Below, one piece after another: positions 50,949 through 64,000 of a stretch of DNA of 64,000 nt. The translations under genes and the position numbers were made by a program. The stretch's first letter is position 1. Each line of letters opens with the position of its first letter. The DNA comes from Macropodus opercularis. Lineage: Eukaryota; Chordata; Actinopteri; Anabantiformes; Osphronemidae. The stretch spans positions 3,573,001 to 3,637,000 of the forward strand of contig JAUCMP010000030.1 in NCBI GenBank assembly GCA_030770545.1, read 5' to 3'. Under the pieces are notes generated by a model. The model was given only the letters and a program-made list of their open reading frames with translations, made no database searches and was not told where the DNA came from.

Positions 50949-51302
50949 ACGAGGCGACCTCACCGAGGAACCAGATGAAGCCGCTGTGTGTCAGCGTGAC
51001 GCTCTCACCAAGACGTGGTCGTTTCCAGCTTTTCTCGAGCTCAAGCTGTTCTACATGTCTTGTTATTGTAATTAAAATATAGCTGGTCAGATGCTTACGT
51101 TTTGAAGCGCACACAAACAGGCCTCTTTACCAAAGACAGGAACGCAGGAACTGGGAGGTTGTCTGGGATCCAGGTGTCTGGGAGGCCAAGCAGTTGGTGA
51201 CACAGACCATGACAATAGTCCACCAGACAATGTTCACGGTCACCATTACAGTTTGCTTTGTCTGGCGCGTCTCTGCTGTACTGAGGACTCAGGCGTCGGG
51301 GA

Positions 51303-51316
51303 CCAGTAGGGGGCGA
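51303..51316 (+). promoter_or_regulatory. CTCF-like motif (13/14)
   Basis: Plus strand ccagtagggggcga, 13 of 14 core positions, about 170 bp upstream of the snrpe start codon and close to its likely transcription start. Confidence 0.5.
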
Positions 51317-51339
51317 TGAGGCTCTGCCCGGCCGCGTGT

Positions 51340-51486
51340 CATCATTTAGACGAAGAAGAAAACAAAGCGGAAGAAAACGCGCCATTACAACAGGAAGCTC
51401 GCAACGTGAGCGTTTCGTTGGCGTGCACTCTATTCGAGAGGTGCAGTTTTCTCCCCATTGCTGGTTTTTGGTATTTTCTTCAAAGG
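51340..51486 (+). promoter_or_regulatory. snrpe: snrpe 5' UTR and core promoter region
   Basis: Ets-type cores (gcggaag, caggaag) at about 51,368-51,402 and no TATA box fit a housekeeping promoter. Transcription probably starts near here and the start codon is at 51487. Confidence 0.45.
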
Positions 51487-54413
<2,927 letters not shown>

Positions 54414-54528
54414 GACGGCAGACGCCTGAAATCTCAACCTTACTACAAAGAAATGCTTTCCCTTTTTGTTTTTCCAAGCGATATTCAGTATGTTTGTACG
54501 GCATAATTGTGTAGTTTTTCCTTCCTGG

Positions 54529-54534
54529 AATAAA
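54529..54534 (+). terminator. snrpe: snrpe polyadenylation signal
   Basis: AATAAA lies 116 bp after the stop codon, with GT- and T-rich sequence downstream. Confidence 0.75.
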
Positions 54535-55599
54535 ACGTGCTGTTTCTTACTGCTGCTCCTACTCTTTGAGTTCCGCTCAGTGCAAGCCCGAGGGGTTTCG
54601 TGGATGTTTGGCTCAGTGAACTAAAGCGCCGCGTAGTGGCGGACCTCGGTGTCGCAGTCACCGATGTAGGTCAGAGAACGGTTCGTTTGCTCAAATGGAA
54701 GTTAAACGTGAAGGTTTATGTGTTCATACAGAGAAGCGGCTGTGCTGCGTATGCTGAGGCCGGCAACGTGTCTTCAATGACCACGTGCACAATTCAAACG
54801 GTGTCCACGCAGAATGTGCGTAATTACTAGATAAACATGCACGTGCAGGCTGCTGGAACGTCAGCTGCACATTTGAACGGCTCGTGTGCCCGAGCACGTC
54901 ATGAAATGGAAGCTTGGCCTCGGTGGCCGCGTGTTGTCTGGACGTAGCTGTTCGTGCTGAGAGTCTCATCTCGGTCCCGGTAACAAACAGTTGGATTGCG
55001 GTAAAACTGCTGAACGTGGTTGCGTAGTAGGTTTCTACGCAACGTGTCCCTGTTCAGTTGACTGGGAAGCCCCTAGCGCGGAGCTGCCAACGCCCGGCGT
55101 ACAAACACAAATAAAGGATACGGTATGGAAATAATGGCACTTCTTCATATTACTAACGTGTAATTGCGGTTTGCTTTTAGGTCTAATATTGCCAACCTAA
55201 GCAATGTTCTATATCTGTGTTGTATGGCTGGAATTCTTTCCGTTTAGATTTGCCGTCCAGCATCCGCTGAGGTTAGCTTGCTAGCCAATTTCGGACCACA
55301 GCAGTTAGCACAGCAAGCAAACACCGGCCCGACTGACAAATGCACCTTTTGGTTTGGTGTAGCGCCCACATTTACGCCGACAGCTGTAGTGTAAGGATAG
55401 ATACTCTCTCTGTTCGCCATGAAGAAAAGTCAGTAACTTAATGTAGAAAAGGATGCGACAAGTCGCCTCTTAGCTGGTTAACGAGCCGAATGTACAACAA
55501 ACGTTAGTCTCATTTTTGGTCTAAGATGTTATTGCAAAAGATGAGACCGACGGCAACAAACACGTATTTATATCTAACTAAAGGGGGCTGTAGTAGTTG

Positions 55600-55709
55600 T
55601 TACGTTAAACAGCCAGCAGGAAGGGGGGGCGGGATGTGGCCGAAAATCAGAGGGCAGTAGAACTAGCGCATCCAAGCTAAGGCTAATTTTAATAGCTGCC
55701 ATCTGTGAG
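55600..55709 (+). promoter_or_regulatory. cdc42: Candidate cdc42 promoter and noncoding first exon
   Basis: A GC box (gggggggcggg) at about 55,623-55,633 is followed within 90 bp by a strong donor (tgtgag then gtacgt) ending an exon at 55709. The next cdc42 exon begins at 59754 with a good acceptor, so the first intron would be about 4 kb. Inference from motifs. Confidence 0.45.
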
Positions 55710-58030
55710 GTACGTTAACATGTTGTGTAGTTACAGTGACATTTACACGTGCGTGCCTGTTGTACTATTTCGTCGCTCGTGGTGATAGTTTGTTACCTGC
55801 CAACGTTGGGCAGCTGGTCGTGTGTATGTCGAGTCGAGAAAAATGCTTGTGGGTAACATCTATTTGGATCTTGTGTCAGATGAACTTGTGACGTCGAAGA
55901 CGTGACGCTTGATTTGTTGATGGTATAGTTTTGTAAAAGCCCTGCTTCGATGGATGCTCTCTGCCAATTTGGATATGGATGCATCACACTAATCCTGCGC
56001 TGCTTTCACTACTAAAGGTCAGCATAGTCTCCCCGCTGGCCTACAAACACAAATGCCTGGATTAAGTCTGGCAGCATTATTGTGGCTGCAGCCACCCTCT
56101 GTTGTCTTTAACTTGGAGTTTGTCTAATACTTCTCTAAGAGCTTATGAGGTTTCCTACAGTGACCGTTCCACGGAAACGTGTTCTTTATGTCCCACCAAA
56201 TGAATTAAGGCATGTGCCATTGAGTTATTAATGCCTTAACCTTTATATGCTAATCCACGTGTTCTTCAGACGTTGTCTGTGCTTCACTGTTCTTAACAAT
56301 GAGATTAATTTATAGATTTCTTTGGTGTTGTGATTTATTTTTCTGAAAACTGGATCATTTGACCAAATGGAACTACACAATGTAAAAGCTGTAAGAAGAT
56401 ATATTGCTGAGAAACAAATTTTCCTTTCAAATTTCTAGTCACGTTGCAAATGTTTTGGGGCTAAACACTGTGTGTGGTTTGCTGCCGATTGGGTCTGTAA
56501 CTGTCTGTTTTGCTGCAGTTTAGACTGTAGCCACAGTTTCTTAAGTTTGAAAGTATCAGATGTCCATGGTTTGAAAACTGCTTGTCTCAGTGCCAGGCTC
56601 CACTGTGTTCATAAATGTCAATTAGCTGGTTATTGCAAGACGGAAACCTGTTCTTAAATCACATTGGCTCACTGTTTTACTAAAAACTGAGTAATCTGTT
56701 ATTATTTTATTAATAAGTACTAAGACAACAAATGAGATTTTAGAGCAGCAGTACATGTACAACAGAAATTAGAAATATGTCTGTTACAATAGCGGACTAA
56801 CCAGTTACCTTTTCTTGAAATTGTTTATTTTTTGCTTGCAGATGGTAAAAGCTGCTGAAACTACGTACATTCAGTGCATTTTACATGTATGAATAATACA
56901 TTTTAAATGGAAATACTGCTACTACTACAGCTCAGACATAACGTCAGTCTTGACTATCCTGTTGGACCTTCGTGGCTTTTAATACTTAGAAATGAGGAGA
57001 CAGGAAGGTCTCAACATGAGTCACCACAGACCAGAGTCCTGCAAACACATACATGCAAAACTCTGTACCCCCTCTGTATCTGTGTAGTCACTCACTTTAA
57101 AATGAATTCAGGTTTTTTATCAGTGAATGATCTGATGATAACTAACTGCGCTGTGCTGTGAACTACTGTCAGAGCACACTACTCAGCTCCAGGGGGGTGT
57201 TGCACAAAGGTAGACTTCAGATAACCAGGATCAGTGAAACATCCTGGTTTGACCTTTTATTTTAAATGAATCCTGGTTTGTTCCTTTGTACGTTTACCAA
57301 GTGAAGATGAGAAGGAGCCGCAAAGTCCAGCCTGGTGTAGATGGCAGGGATCAGTGTTTAACAGACCACAGGTATCAATCACAGAATGACTTATTGAACA
57401 TGGACTAAACACACGGAGCTGAAGCTTATTATGGAGACGTACGAATAGGTGAAACACATACTGTGTAAAAAGATAAATACAGCCAATAAATAAAGAAAGA
57501 GAAAAGCCTGGCAGACAATAGAGGATCAGATGAATGTCAGTAATCCACAAACAGTCAATAAGCAGTGATCCAGAGAAATTAAGTCATATTTAAAATGTTC
57601 AAAGTTGCACATTTGCAGCCTCCACAATAAAGGCTTTAGATGTGATCATCAGCTGTCTTTACAACACTTTAGAGTTCTTGTTGTTAATACTGTAGTAGTA
57701 ATAATAATAATGTGCAAATGATTGTCATTACAACTAGTTATGGAACCTTTACAGTAGCTGTGGATTCTAGATTGAATAGAACCTCACATGGACCTGACTG
57801 AAACAGACTTTGCATCAATAGTTCAATCTCCACAGTAACTTAATTCAGTGTCCTTCAATCTGCATTTGTGCGAGTTGAGTCCAGGGTAAGTATTCAGCCC
57901 TGGTGGGGCCTTCTAGGGGTAAACTAAGGGGCGTCAAAGCTCAAAAACACACACAAGGGTTGGATAGAACAGCCTTTGTGGGTGTTACATCCAAGCAATG
58001 AACGCGTGTGGGTCATCCAACCGTTCATCT
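55710..58030 (+). other. cdc42 first intron, 5' half
   Basis: No coding exon seen. At about 57,180-57,300 a block (aggggggtgttgcacaaagg, then aaccaggatca ... tgaatcctggttt) resembles a dispersed fish repeat with short inverted words; the family is not identified. Confidence 0.4.
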
Positions 58031-58034
58031 AGAT

Positions 58035-58500
58035 CAGGGGAGCCCAATACGACGATCGCGATATACGCAAAGGTAGTGGGTAGATCGCATAGCATTAAAA
58101 ACATAGACGTCAGCCTACAAAGGTCGCCAGTTCCATTCGTGCCAGATCTTGACATGGCGACTCCGTGCGCATGTGGAGAATTCTGATTGCGACCACTCTG
58201 AGTTGTTGCTACACGCGTGTGATGGCTTTGCCGAGGGAAATTCGAGCACTCTGTCAGGAGATTACAGAGTTTTTCCGTGTAGCTAAACATGTAGAATACA
58301 ACCAACTAAATGACGATCAGTGGCTGCTAGACTTGGCATTTTTAACCGATCTGACCAACATGTTGAATGACCTTTAACGTAGAGCTGCAAGGAAAAGACA
58401 ACAACGTGATCAGTATGATCAGCTCAGTTAATTGTTTCAGACGAAAAATGCAGCAGTCTTCACCCTCCTGTACGTATAGTTAACATTTAACATATTTTAT
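58035..58500 (+). mobile_element. hAT-like transposon remnant
   Basis: It starts with caggggagcccaa, a hAT-type terminus, followed by cgacgatcgcgat. From about 58,218 the frame reads EIRALCQEITEFF, QWLLDLAFLTDLTNMLNDL, then after a one-step frame change VELQGKDNNVISM and FRRKMQ. This is the region found in hAT-derived ZBED/GTF2IRD2-like proteins. The rest of the transposase is missing, so it is dead. Confidence 0.75.
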
Positions 58501-58734
58501 ATTATGTCAAGTTCAAGTCTGTTTTTTGTCTATAACACTTAATTCACAACTAAAGTCCTCTTAAAAATCCAGGCAGGATGGTTGAACACAACTTTGAGTC
58601 TGACAATACCTAGAGATGAGAATAGAGAGAGACAGAAAGAGAGAAACACAACTAGGAGAGAACAGAGACAAAGTTAGTCACATGTGGACATGGAGGCATG
58701 TTAGTGGATGGAATAGATAGAAAACCAGAGGAGC

Positions 58735-59335
58735 TCAGTGAATGAAGGAGGTTCCAGCATCTAAGCCTGTAGCAGCTGAACTAAGAGATGGATCAGAGAA
58801 ACCAGAGCCATCTGGAACCATCAGCTTTGTCACAAAGGAAGGTTTCAGCCTAGTTTTAAAGCAGAGAGGGCGTCTGCTGCTAGAACCTGAACTGGAAGCT
58901 GGTTCCACATAGAGGAGCTTGGAGCTAAAGGCTCTGCCTCCCGTTCTACAGGTAGAAACTCTAGGAACCACCAGTAGACCAGCTCTGAGAAGCAAGGTTC
59001 TGTTGGAGCAGAAGGAGCCATGAGGTCTAAGACAAGATGGAGCTTTATTATGAAGAGCAGGACAGAGAAGCTAATGTAGGAGAAATGTGACGTCTCTTCC
59101 TGAGTCCAGTCAGACTCTGGCTGCAGCATTTGAATTAACTGGAGGCTTTTTAAAGAGTCATTGGTTCAAACTATGAGCAGGGAGACACAGTCGTCCAGCC
59201 TGGAGGAACTAATGCAGGGATTCATGTTTCAGCATCACTCTGTGACAGGATGCTCCTCATTTTAGCAACATTCCTCAGGTGGAAGTAGGAGGTTCTGGAG
59301 GTCTCTATAATGTTTCATGGTTCCACGGTTCACTC
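58735..59335 (-). mobile_element. LINE fragment (L2/Rex1-like), copy C
   Basis: Nearly identical to the 3' part of copy B at 38.9 kb, including the WNQLPVQVL region on the minus strand and the downstream SFIH end. It is 5' truncated and lies in the cdc42 first intron. Confidence 0.85.
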
Positions 59336-59789
59336 TCCGGCCTGGAGGCTTTCTGCTGAGATCCTGAAGCTTTGACTTAAGTCTAGTGTTATTGAGTTCT
59401 ACCATCTTGGTTTAACAGGAAACCACACAGCTGCTGATCCACATACTGCTTTTTTTTTTTTTTGTTGTCAGCGTCTAAGGTTCTGCATTGTTTGACTGAA
59501 CCAGATTTTTTTTCACAGTGGGATTAATGAAGTTTGATGAATGTTATATGTTGAGGAGCAAATACAAAGTGCTTGTGTTCACTGAGATTCTTTGTAGATG
59601 TTCTGAGTTTGTATAAAACCACTCAACCAATAGCAGGCCAGTATCATAGAAGGACATCAAGGGTGCGTGCTTCTGTAGACAGCAGTATTTACTTTGTTTT
59701 ATGGTGAGTGTCCTGTTAAATGATGCCTTTTCTTTTTTGTTTTTCTGTTCCAGATCTTGGATGAGTAGTGAAGACTGTAAAACACAGCT

Positions 59790-61774
59790 ATGCAGACCAT
59801 CAAGTGTGTTGTAGTTGGGGATGGGGCTGTGGGTAAAACCTGCCTGCTCATCTCTTACACCACAAATAAGTTTCCCTCTGAATATGTACCCACGGTAAGT
59901 GTGTCAGGGCCTGTTACGACTGACAGATCCCACATCCTGCAGTTTCCAGATGATGTCATAACGTTGTAGCTACAGTTGTCAGTTGTCATGCTGGGTTAGC
60001 CTCGTGTTTTACCTTTTCTGGGACCTGTGAGCAGCGTTGGTCATCAGTTTGTGGTGGTATGTTGAGTTTGTTTTTTGTCTTGTAGGTGTTTGATAACTAT
60101 GCCGTAACTGTAATGATTGGAGGGGAGCCCTACACTTTGGGCTTGTTTGATACAGCAGGTATGTACACCAGTAACTATTACCAGTAACCTTCTCGTAGCT
60201 GGAGGTGTTGGAGTAAAGTTAAATGGAACCTTTGGCAAAGTCCTGAAGAGTCTTTCTCCTACAAAGTGCGTTAAACATGTTTGCGTGTGGTTTCTCCAGG
60301 TCAGGAAGACTACGACAGGTTACGACCTCTGAGTTATCCCCAGACCGACGTCTTCCTTGTCTGTTTCTCTGTCGTGTCCCCCTCCTCATTTGAAAATGTC
60401 AAAGAAAAGGCAAGTCTGGTGGAGCTATTTTTGTATTGACGATTAATTTTGAATTTTTAAAAAAACATTTCATCTGAATTCACCAGAGGCCACTTAGTAT
60501 ACTTTATATGGAAATGTTTCAGAACATTGGTTTGCTGTTGTAATTGTTTCTCAAGGTCTCAATGTGTCACTACATGCATGAATAACCGTACGTTTGTGCT
60601 TCCAGTGGGTTCCAGAGATCACCCACCACTGTCCAAAGACCCCTTTCCTGCTAGTGGGAACTCAGATTGACTTGCGGGATGATCCCTCCACTATAGAAAA
60701 GCTGGCCAAGAACAAGCAAAAACCCATCACTCCGGAAACAGCCGAGAAGCTGGCAAGAGATCTCAAGGCTGTGAAATACGTGGAATGCTCAGCCCTCACA
60801 CAGGTAAAAAAAAAATCCATCAGTATATTCTGTGATTCATGTGATACACTCAATAGCAAGAATTAAAAAAGTGGAGGAAAGAGGAACATGTGTGTATTCA
60901 CCCTGGCCTCTGCATGCTGTGGTTGAAGTCTCGTTATTGCAGTTACCAGTCCGCATGTTTCTACAGAGAACATAAAACCAGTAACCAACCATCGGCAGGC
61001 GCTGGGCAGTCAAATGAGAGGAAACGCTGTAGCCTTTGGTGTTACAAGCACACAGCTCGTTTCCCACTCTGCCAGAGGAAAAGCGCTGCCAATAGTTTTT
61101 GGTTTACGCATCAATAACTCAATGGCACATGCCGTAATTTGTTCTGTGGGACATAAAACACACACACCCTAAAATGAACAGATGGTTAGAAAGAGGTCAA
61201 ATGTTGTGATTGTTGAAATAGCTGGAATTTGAATGTTGCTTGCAGTGACACTCTTTAGTGTCAGGCCTGTCCTATCCTCCGGGTGACGCTTTTCTAAGAA
61301 GTTTAATGGCCACAAAATGATTCCAATACTGAAAGTGCTTAGATAGGACAGAATGAAGGAAGCGAGGAGAGGGAACGTGACTTGAACCCACTTCTGTCAA
61401 GAACAATAGTGTTGATGAAGTTGAGGTGTAGCCCTCCCCCTTGTTGCATAGCTGCTGATGTCATTTCCTGTTTCCGGTCAGGATCTGAGCTCTCCCTCTT
61501 TTTCAGTAGTGACCATGTCCGCACTTCCCTCTTATTGCTCGTACAACTCTGAAACCTTTTCCATATTTGGCACAGATGCTTTCCTTCCCATTCTGCCGTG
61601 TTCCTCTTCTCCTCCAGCCCATCTCTCTTTCTCTCTGTTTGCTGTGTTAATTGTGCTCTTTTCTCCCCTCTCCTGTGTTCATAGCGGGGGCTGAAGAATG
61701 TATTTGACGAAGCTATCCTAGCTGCCCTAGAGCCTCCTGAGACGCAGAGAAAGGCGAAATGCTGTATATTTTAA
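59790..61774 (+). CDS. cdc42: Cdc42 small GTPase, isoform with CCIF end
   Basis: The first four coding exons are shared with the other isoform and the last exon is 61685-61774 (acceptor gttcatag). It encodes RGLKNVFDEAILAALE and ends AKCCIF, the form known in mammals as the brain or palmitoylated isoform, where the two cysteines before IF allow prenylation and palmitoylation. It has the same length (191 aa) and phase as the 63506 exon. Its tail RKAK is less basic than KKKRK of the other exon. Its 3' UTR probably runs to the AATAAA at 62808-62813, with an earlier AATAAA at 62349. Confidence 0.93.
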
Positions 61775-62463
61775 ATTCTGTGCCACTGTTATCATGTCTT
61801 TGCTCTGATTTCCATTACTCTCAGCTTTTTCAGTCATTCCTTTCCTTTCCTTTCCATTTCTCAGTTTCGCTCTCTACGTACATGCACCGCTTGTCTTATG
61901 TAGACCAGTGCCAGTCTCAACCTGTCACACGCTGGTCAGATTGTTCATCCCAACTACAGCTAAGAAGTAGGCATTGAGTAGCCCGATTCCCTGACATGAG
62001 ACCCCTTTGCTGTGTTAGCTAACCTGTAAATGCTGTCATGCGTTCTGTCCAGTGTTAACACACTGGCTTTCTCCTGGAGTGGTTTATGTCTCTTTAATTT
62101 TATATCCTACATCTTAGACTCGCCACTGTAGTCCCCTAATCGTTTTTACTTTTCCTGCTGATTGATGGTAGAGCCACGTCTTACAGAGCATGCAGGATGT
62201 ATCTATTGTTTTAGTTACTGTTTTCCTTCTGTCCTATGAAGTTAACATCCGGAGGATATGAAGTAAAGCAAGGGTGGTGGCTGAAGAGGTGATAAACAGA
62301 GCTTCCACTTCTAATGCTAATGTATATTTTTACTACATTCTGTGTCTGAATAAACGAACGTGCATTCTTACTGTTGTGTGTGTGTGTGTACAGAGAGAGA
62401 GTGTGTGTGTGTGTGTGTGTGTATACAGAGAGAGAGTGTGTGTGTGTGTGTGTGTATACAGAG

Positions 62464-62499
<36 letters not shown>

Positions 62500-63595
62500 C
62501 AGAGAGAGTGTGTGTGTGTGCGTGTGTGTGTAGAGGGCTTTGAAACTCTTTCACCATATATAGGGAGCATCTGTGCAATTTACACCATATCCACTAGAGA
62601 TTAGGTTTTTCCTTTTATGGCATTACTTAGTAAATTGGCCTAATATTTACCTTCCCTTATTTTGTAAATTTGTACCTTTCTGAGATATGTTTTCTGGCGT
62701 GGCCCAACCTTCTCTAATGTGCCGTAACCATGGTGCATACGCTACTGTAATGGAAGCTAAAACAATACGAAAGCTATAATTGTGTGAAATGACCTGTGAT
62801 AAGAATTAATAAAGGCCAAATGAACTTCCCGTGTTCTCTCTGGTTCCCTTCTTTTCTTGGTTTAGTGGGTTATTTCACTGTTGCAGCACCGAGGGGCTTA
62901 CTGGTTTACTGCAGAGCACAGTTTTGATTCATTCACATGATAGAACTCATGATTGTAAGCAGCTCTGATTCCAGACAAATACAAAGAAAAGGAGCATTGA
63001 CCAGAGTCAGTGATTACTGCCTTCAAATGTGATGCTTTGTTTCTACATCAAATCTGGACTTTTTACCCCAGAGAGCAGAGCCAGTGATGTCAAGACAAAG
63101 GTGTGGAATGAAAATCCTGAATTAATTCCTGTGTTGTAGTGTCAGGGGCTTTTCCCTCCACTTTCTTTTTTCACTTGGCTTTGATTTCAACAGCATGTTG
63201 CACTCAAACATGCATGATTTGTGTTGCCAGCCCTTAATTTGTTCACACAGCTACCTGAAACTGAATGTGTTCTCTTGAGTTCCATTCCAGATCCAACTGA
63301 ACTCCTAAAGATGAATATGTACATTTATTTATTATGGTCCCCAGCAGCTGTTGTTTGTCTCCTACCCACTAAATAATGTTTTAATGCTGCCTTTTGTTTT
63401 TCTCAGTTTTAGACCCTTGTGTGTTTGTCTTTTTGTGTTGCACCTATGTGCTTTTGTGAGTGCCACCCCCTTACTGAGCCTGTGTTTTTGTGTTTGTGTT
63501 CACAGAAAGGCCTAAAGAATGTGTTTGATGAGGCGATATTGGCTGCATTGGAGCCCCCAGAGCCCAAGAAGAAACGCAAATGCGTGCTGCTATGA
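59790..63595 (+). CDS. cdc42: Cdc42 small GTPase, isoform with CVLL end
   Basis: Cdc42 is a Rho-family GTPase that controls actin, filopodia and cell polarity at membranes. Exons: 59790-59894, 60086-60158, 60300-60409, 60606-60803 and 63506-63595, giving 191 aa. A 5' UTR piece begins at 59754. Motifs seen: P-loop GDGAVGKT, switch I with YVPTVFDNYAV, switch II DTAGQEDYDRLRPLSYP, GTQID (the TKxD equivalent), the Rho insert region and SAL. This last exon encodes KGLKNVFDEAILAALE and ends KKKRKCVLL, a polybasic tail plus a CAAX box ending in Leu, expected to be geranylgeranylated as in the ubiquitous isoform. The intron after KEK has a GC donor (aag then gcaagt). The start is at the first ATG of the conserved MQTIKC. 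Confidence 0.97.
62376..62533. repeat. GT microsatellite with higher-order unit
   Basis: Runs of GT are separated four times by acagagagag-type spacers (tatacagagagag), giving a roughly 45-bp higher-order unit. It lies in the 3' UTR of the CCIF isoform and accounts for the long TH/CV frames. Confidence 0.95.
62808..62813 (+). terminator. cdc42: Polyadenylation signal for the CCIF isoform
   Basis: AATAAA followed by a T- and G-rich stretch, about 1.03 kb after the CCIF stop and 0.7 kb before the alternative last exon. Confidence 0.6.
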
Positions 63596-64000
63596 GAGCC
63601 TCCTGTCTGTTTCAGAAGTTCACACACACAACACATCTAAAATACACACACAAGCCACCCACCTCCCTGCCCCAACACCCTTATTCTTGCTCTGCTAAGA
63701 CTGGTTGACAGGCTTTTCTCCAATGGGAGGACTAGAAGGAATACAGCCGACCAAGTGTCAGATAAACCTCTGCAATAATGAGAAGCTTCACCCCCAAGTA
63801 CGAGTTGAACCTAACCTGGCCAACGGGCTGCTGTGGGCTTGGGGCCGTATGGCCAGAAACCGAGCTTACAGTAGACGTACACATGACTCTGTTGAGCTTA
63901 TGAGAGATTTTTAACTCCGTTCTTGCTGTGGCCTAATCAACTAGATGCCCCAACGGTGTAGTTGTCCTCAGCCAATGTGAAGGTTTCACAAGTAGAAGGC
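63596..64000 (+). other. cdc42: Start of the 3' UTR of the CVLL isoform
   Basis: No further coding sequence is seen after the stop at 63593-63595. The UTR runs off the window; no poly(A) signal is visible in the remaining 400 bp. Confidence 0.6.

Noticed and set aside
62211..62604. Threonine-histidine and cysteine-valine rich frames
   Set aside because: They are translations of a GT array in the cdc42 3' UTR.

Overview
The window is vertebrate nuclear DNA, most likely from a percomorph-type teleost fish. The evidence is short GT-AG exons in long introns, dense CA/GT, TA and GTT microsatellites, and remnants of L2/Rex1-like LINEs, Tc1, hAT, tRNA-like short elements and a Ty3/gypsy LTR element. 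All recognisable genes are split, so most long open frames are not genes.

Layout. 1-1716 (+) carries the last exons of an ethanolamine kinase, called etnk2 from sequence plus position, followed by a probable long 3' UTR to about 5.1 kb. 7399-16406 (-) carries a complete 13-exon coding chain for the SoxD factor Sox13. All splice phases agree and it gives 624 codons, with a 3' UTR reaching about 5.58 kb, so the two genes lie tail to tail. The 5' part of sox13 is a large intron (16.4-29.7 kb) leading to a GC-rich candidate promoter and 5' UTR exon at about 29.3-29.85 kb. About 29.8-51.3 kb has no host gene I can recognise. It holds unique blocks that look like regulatory DNA (SOX, RUNX and nuclear-receptor DR1 motifs), two perfect or near-perfect hairpins, a LINE copy, and a decayed 3.9 kb Ty3/gypsy element with a recognisable LTR, primer binding site, zinc knuckle, protease, RNase H and integrase pieces. 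51487-54413 (+) is a complete snrpe (SmE spliceosomal protein, 92 aa, 5 exons including a 27-nt microexon). 59790-63595 (+) is a complete cdc42 with two alternative last exons ending CCIF and CVLL and one GC-AG intron; its likely 5' UTR exon ends at 55709.

How it fits together. etnk2, sox13 and snrpe are also neighbours on human 1q32.1 (recalled, not searched), so this looks like old conserved synteny, while cdc42 is an added neighbour relative to human. The sox13 gene plus its gene-poor upstream territory is bracketed by CTCF-like motifs at 4.6/7.0 kb and 50.9/51.3 kb, with one convergent pair. This suggests a roughly 44 kb sox13 regulatory domain insulated from housekeeping neighbours. That is the most interesting hypothesis here, and it is an inference from motifs only. 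I found no CRISPR array, operon, prokaryotic system or clearly novel protein family.
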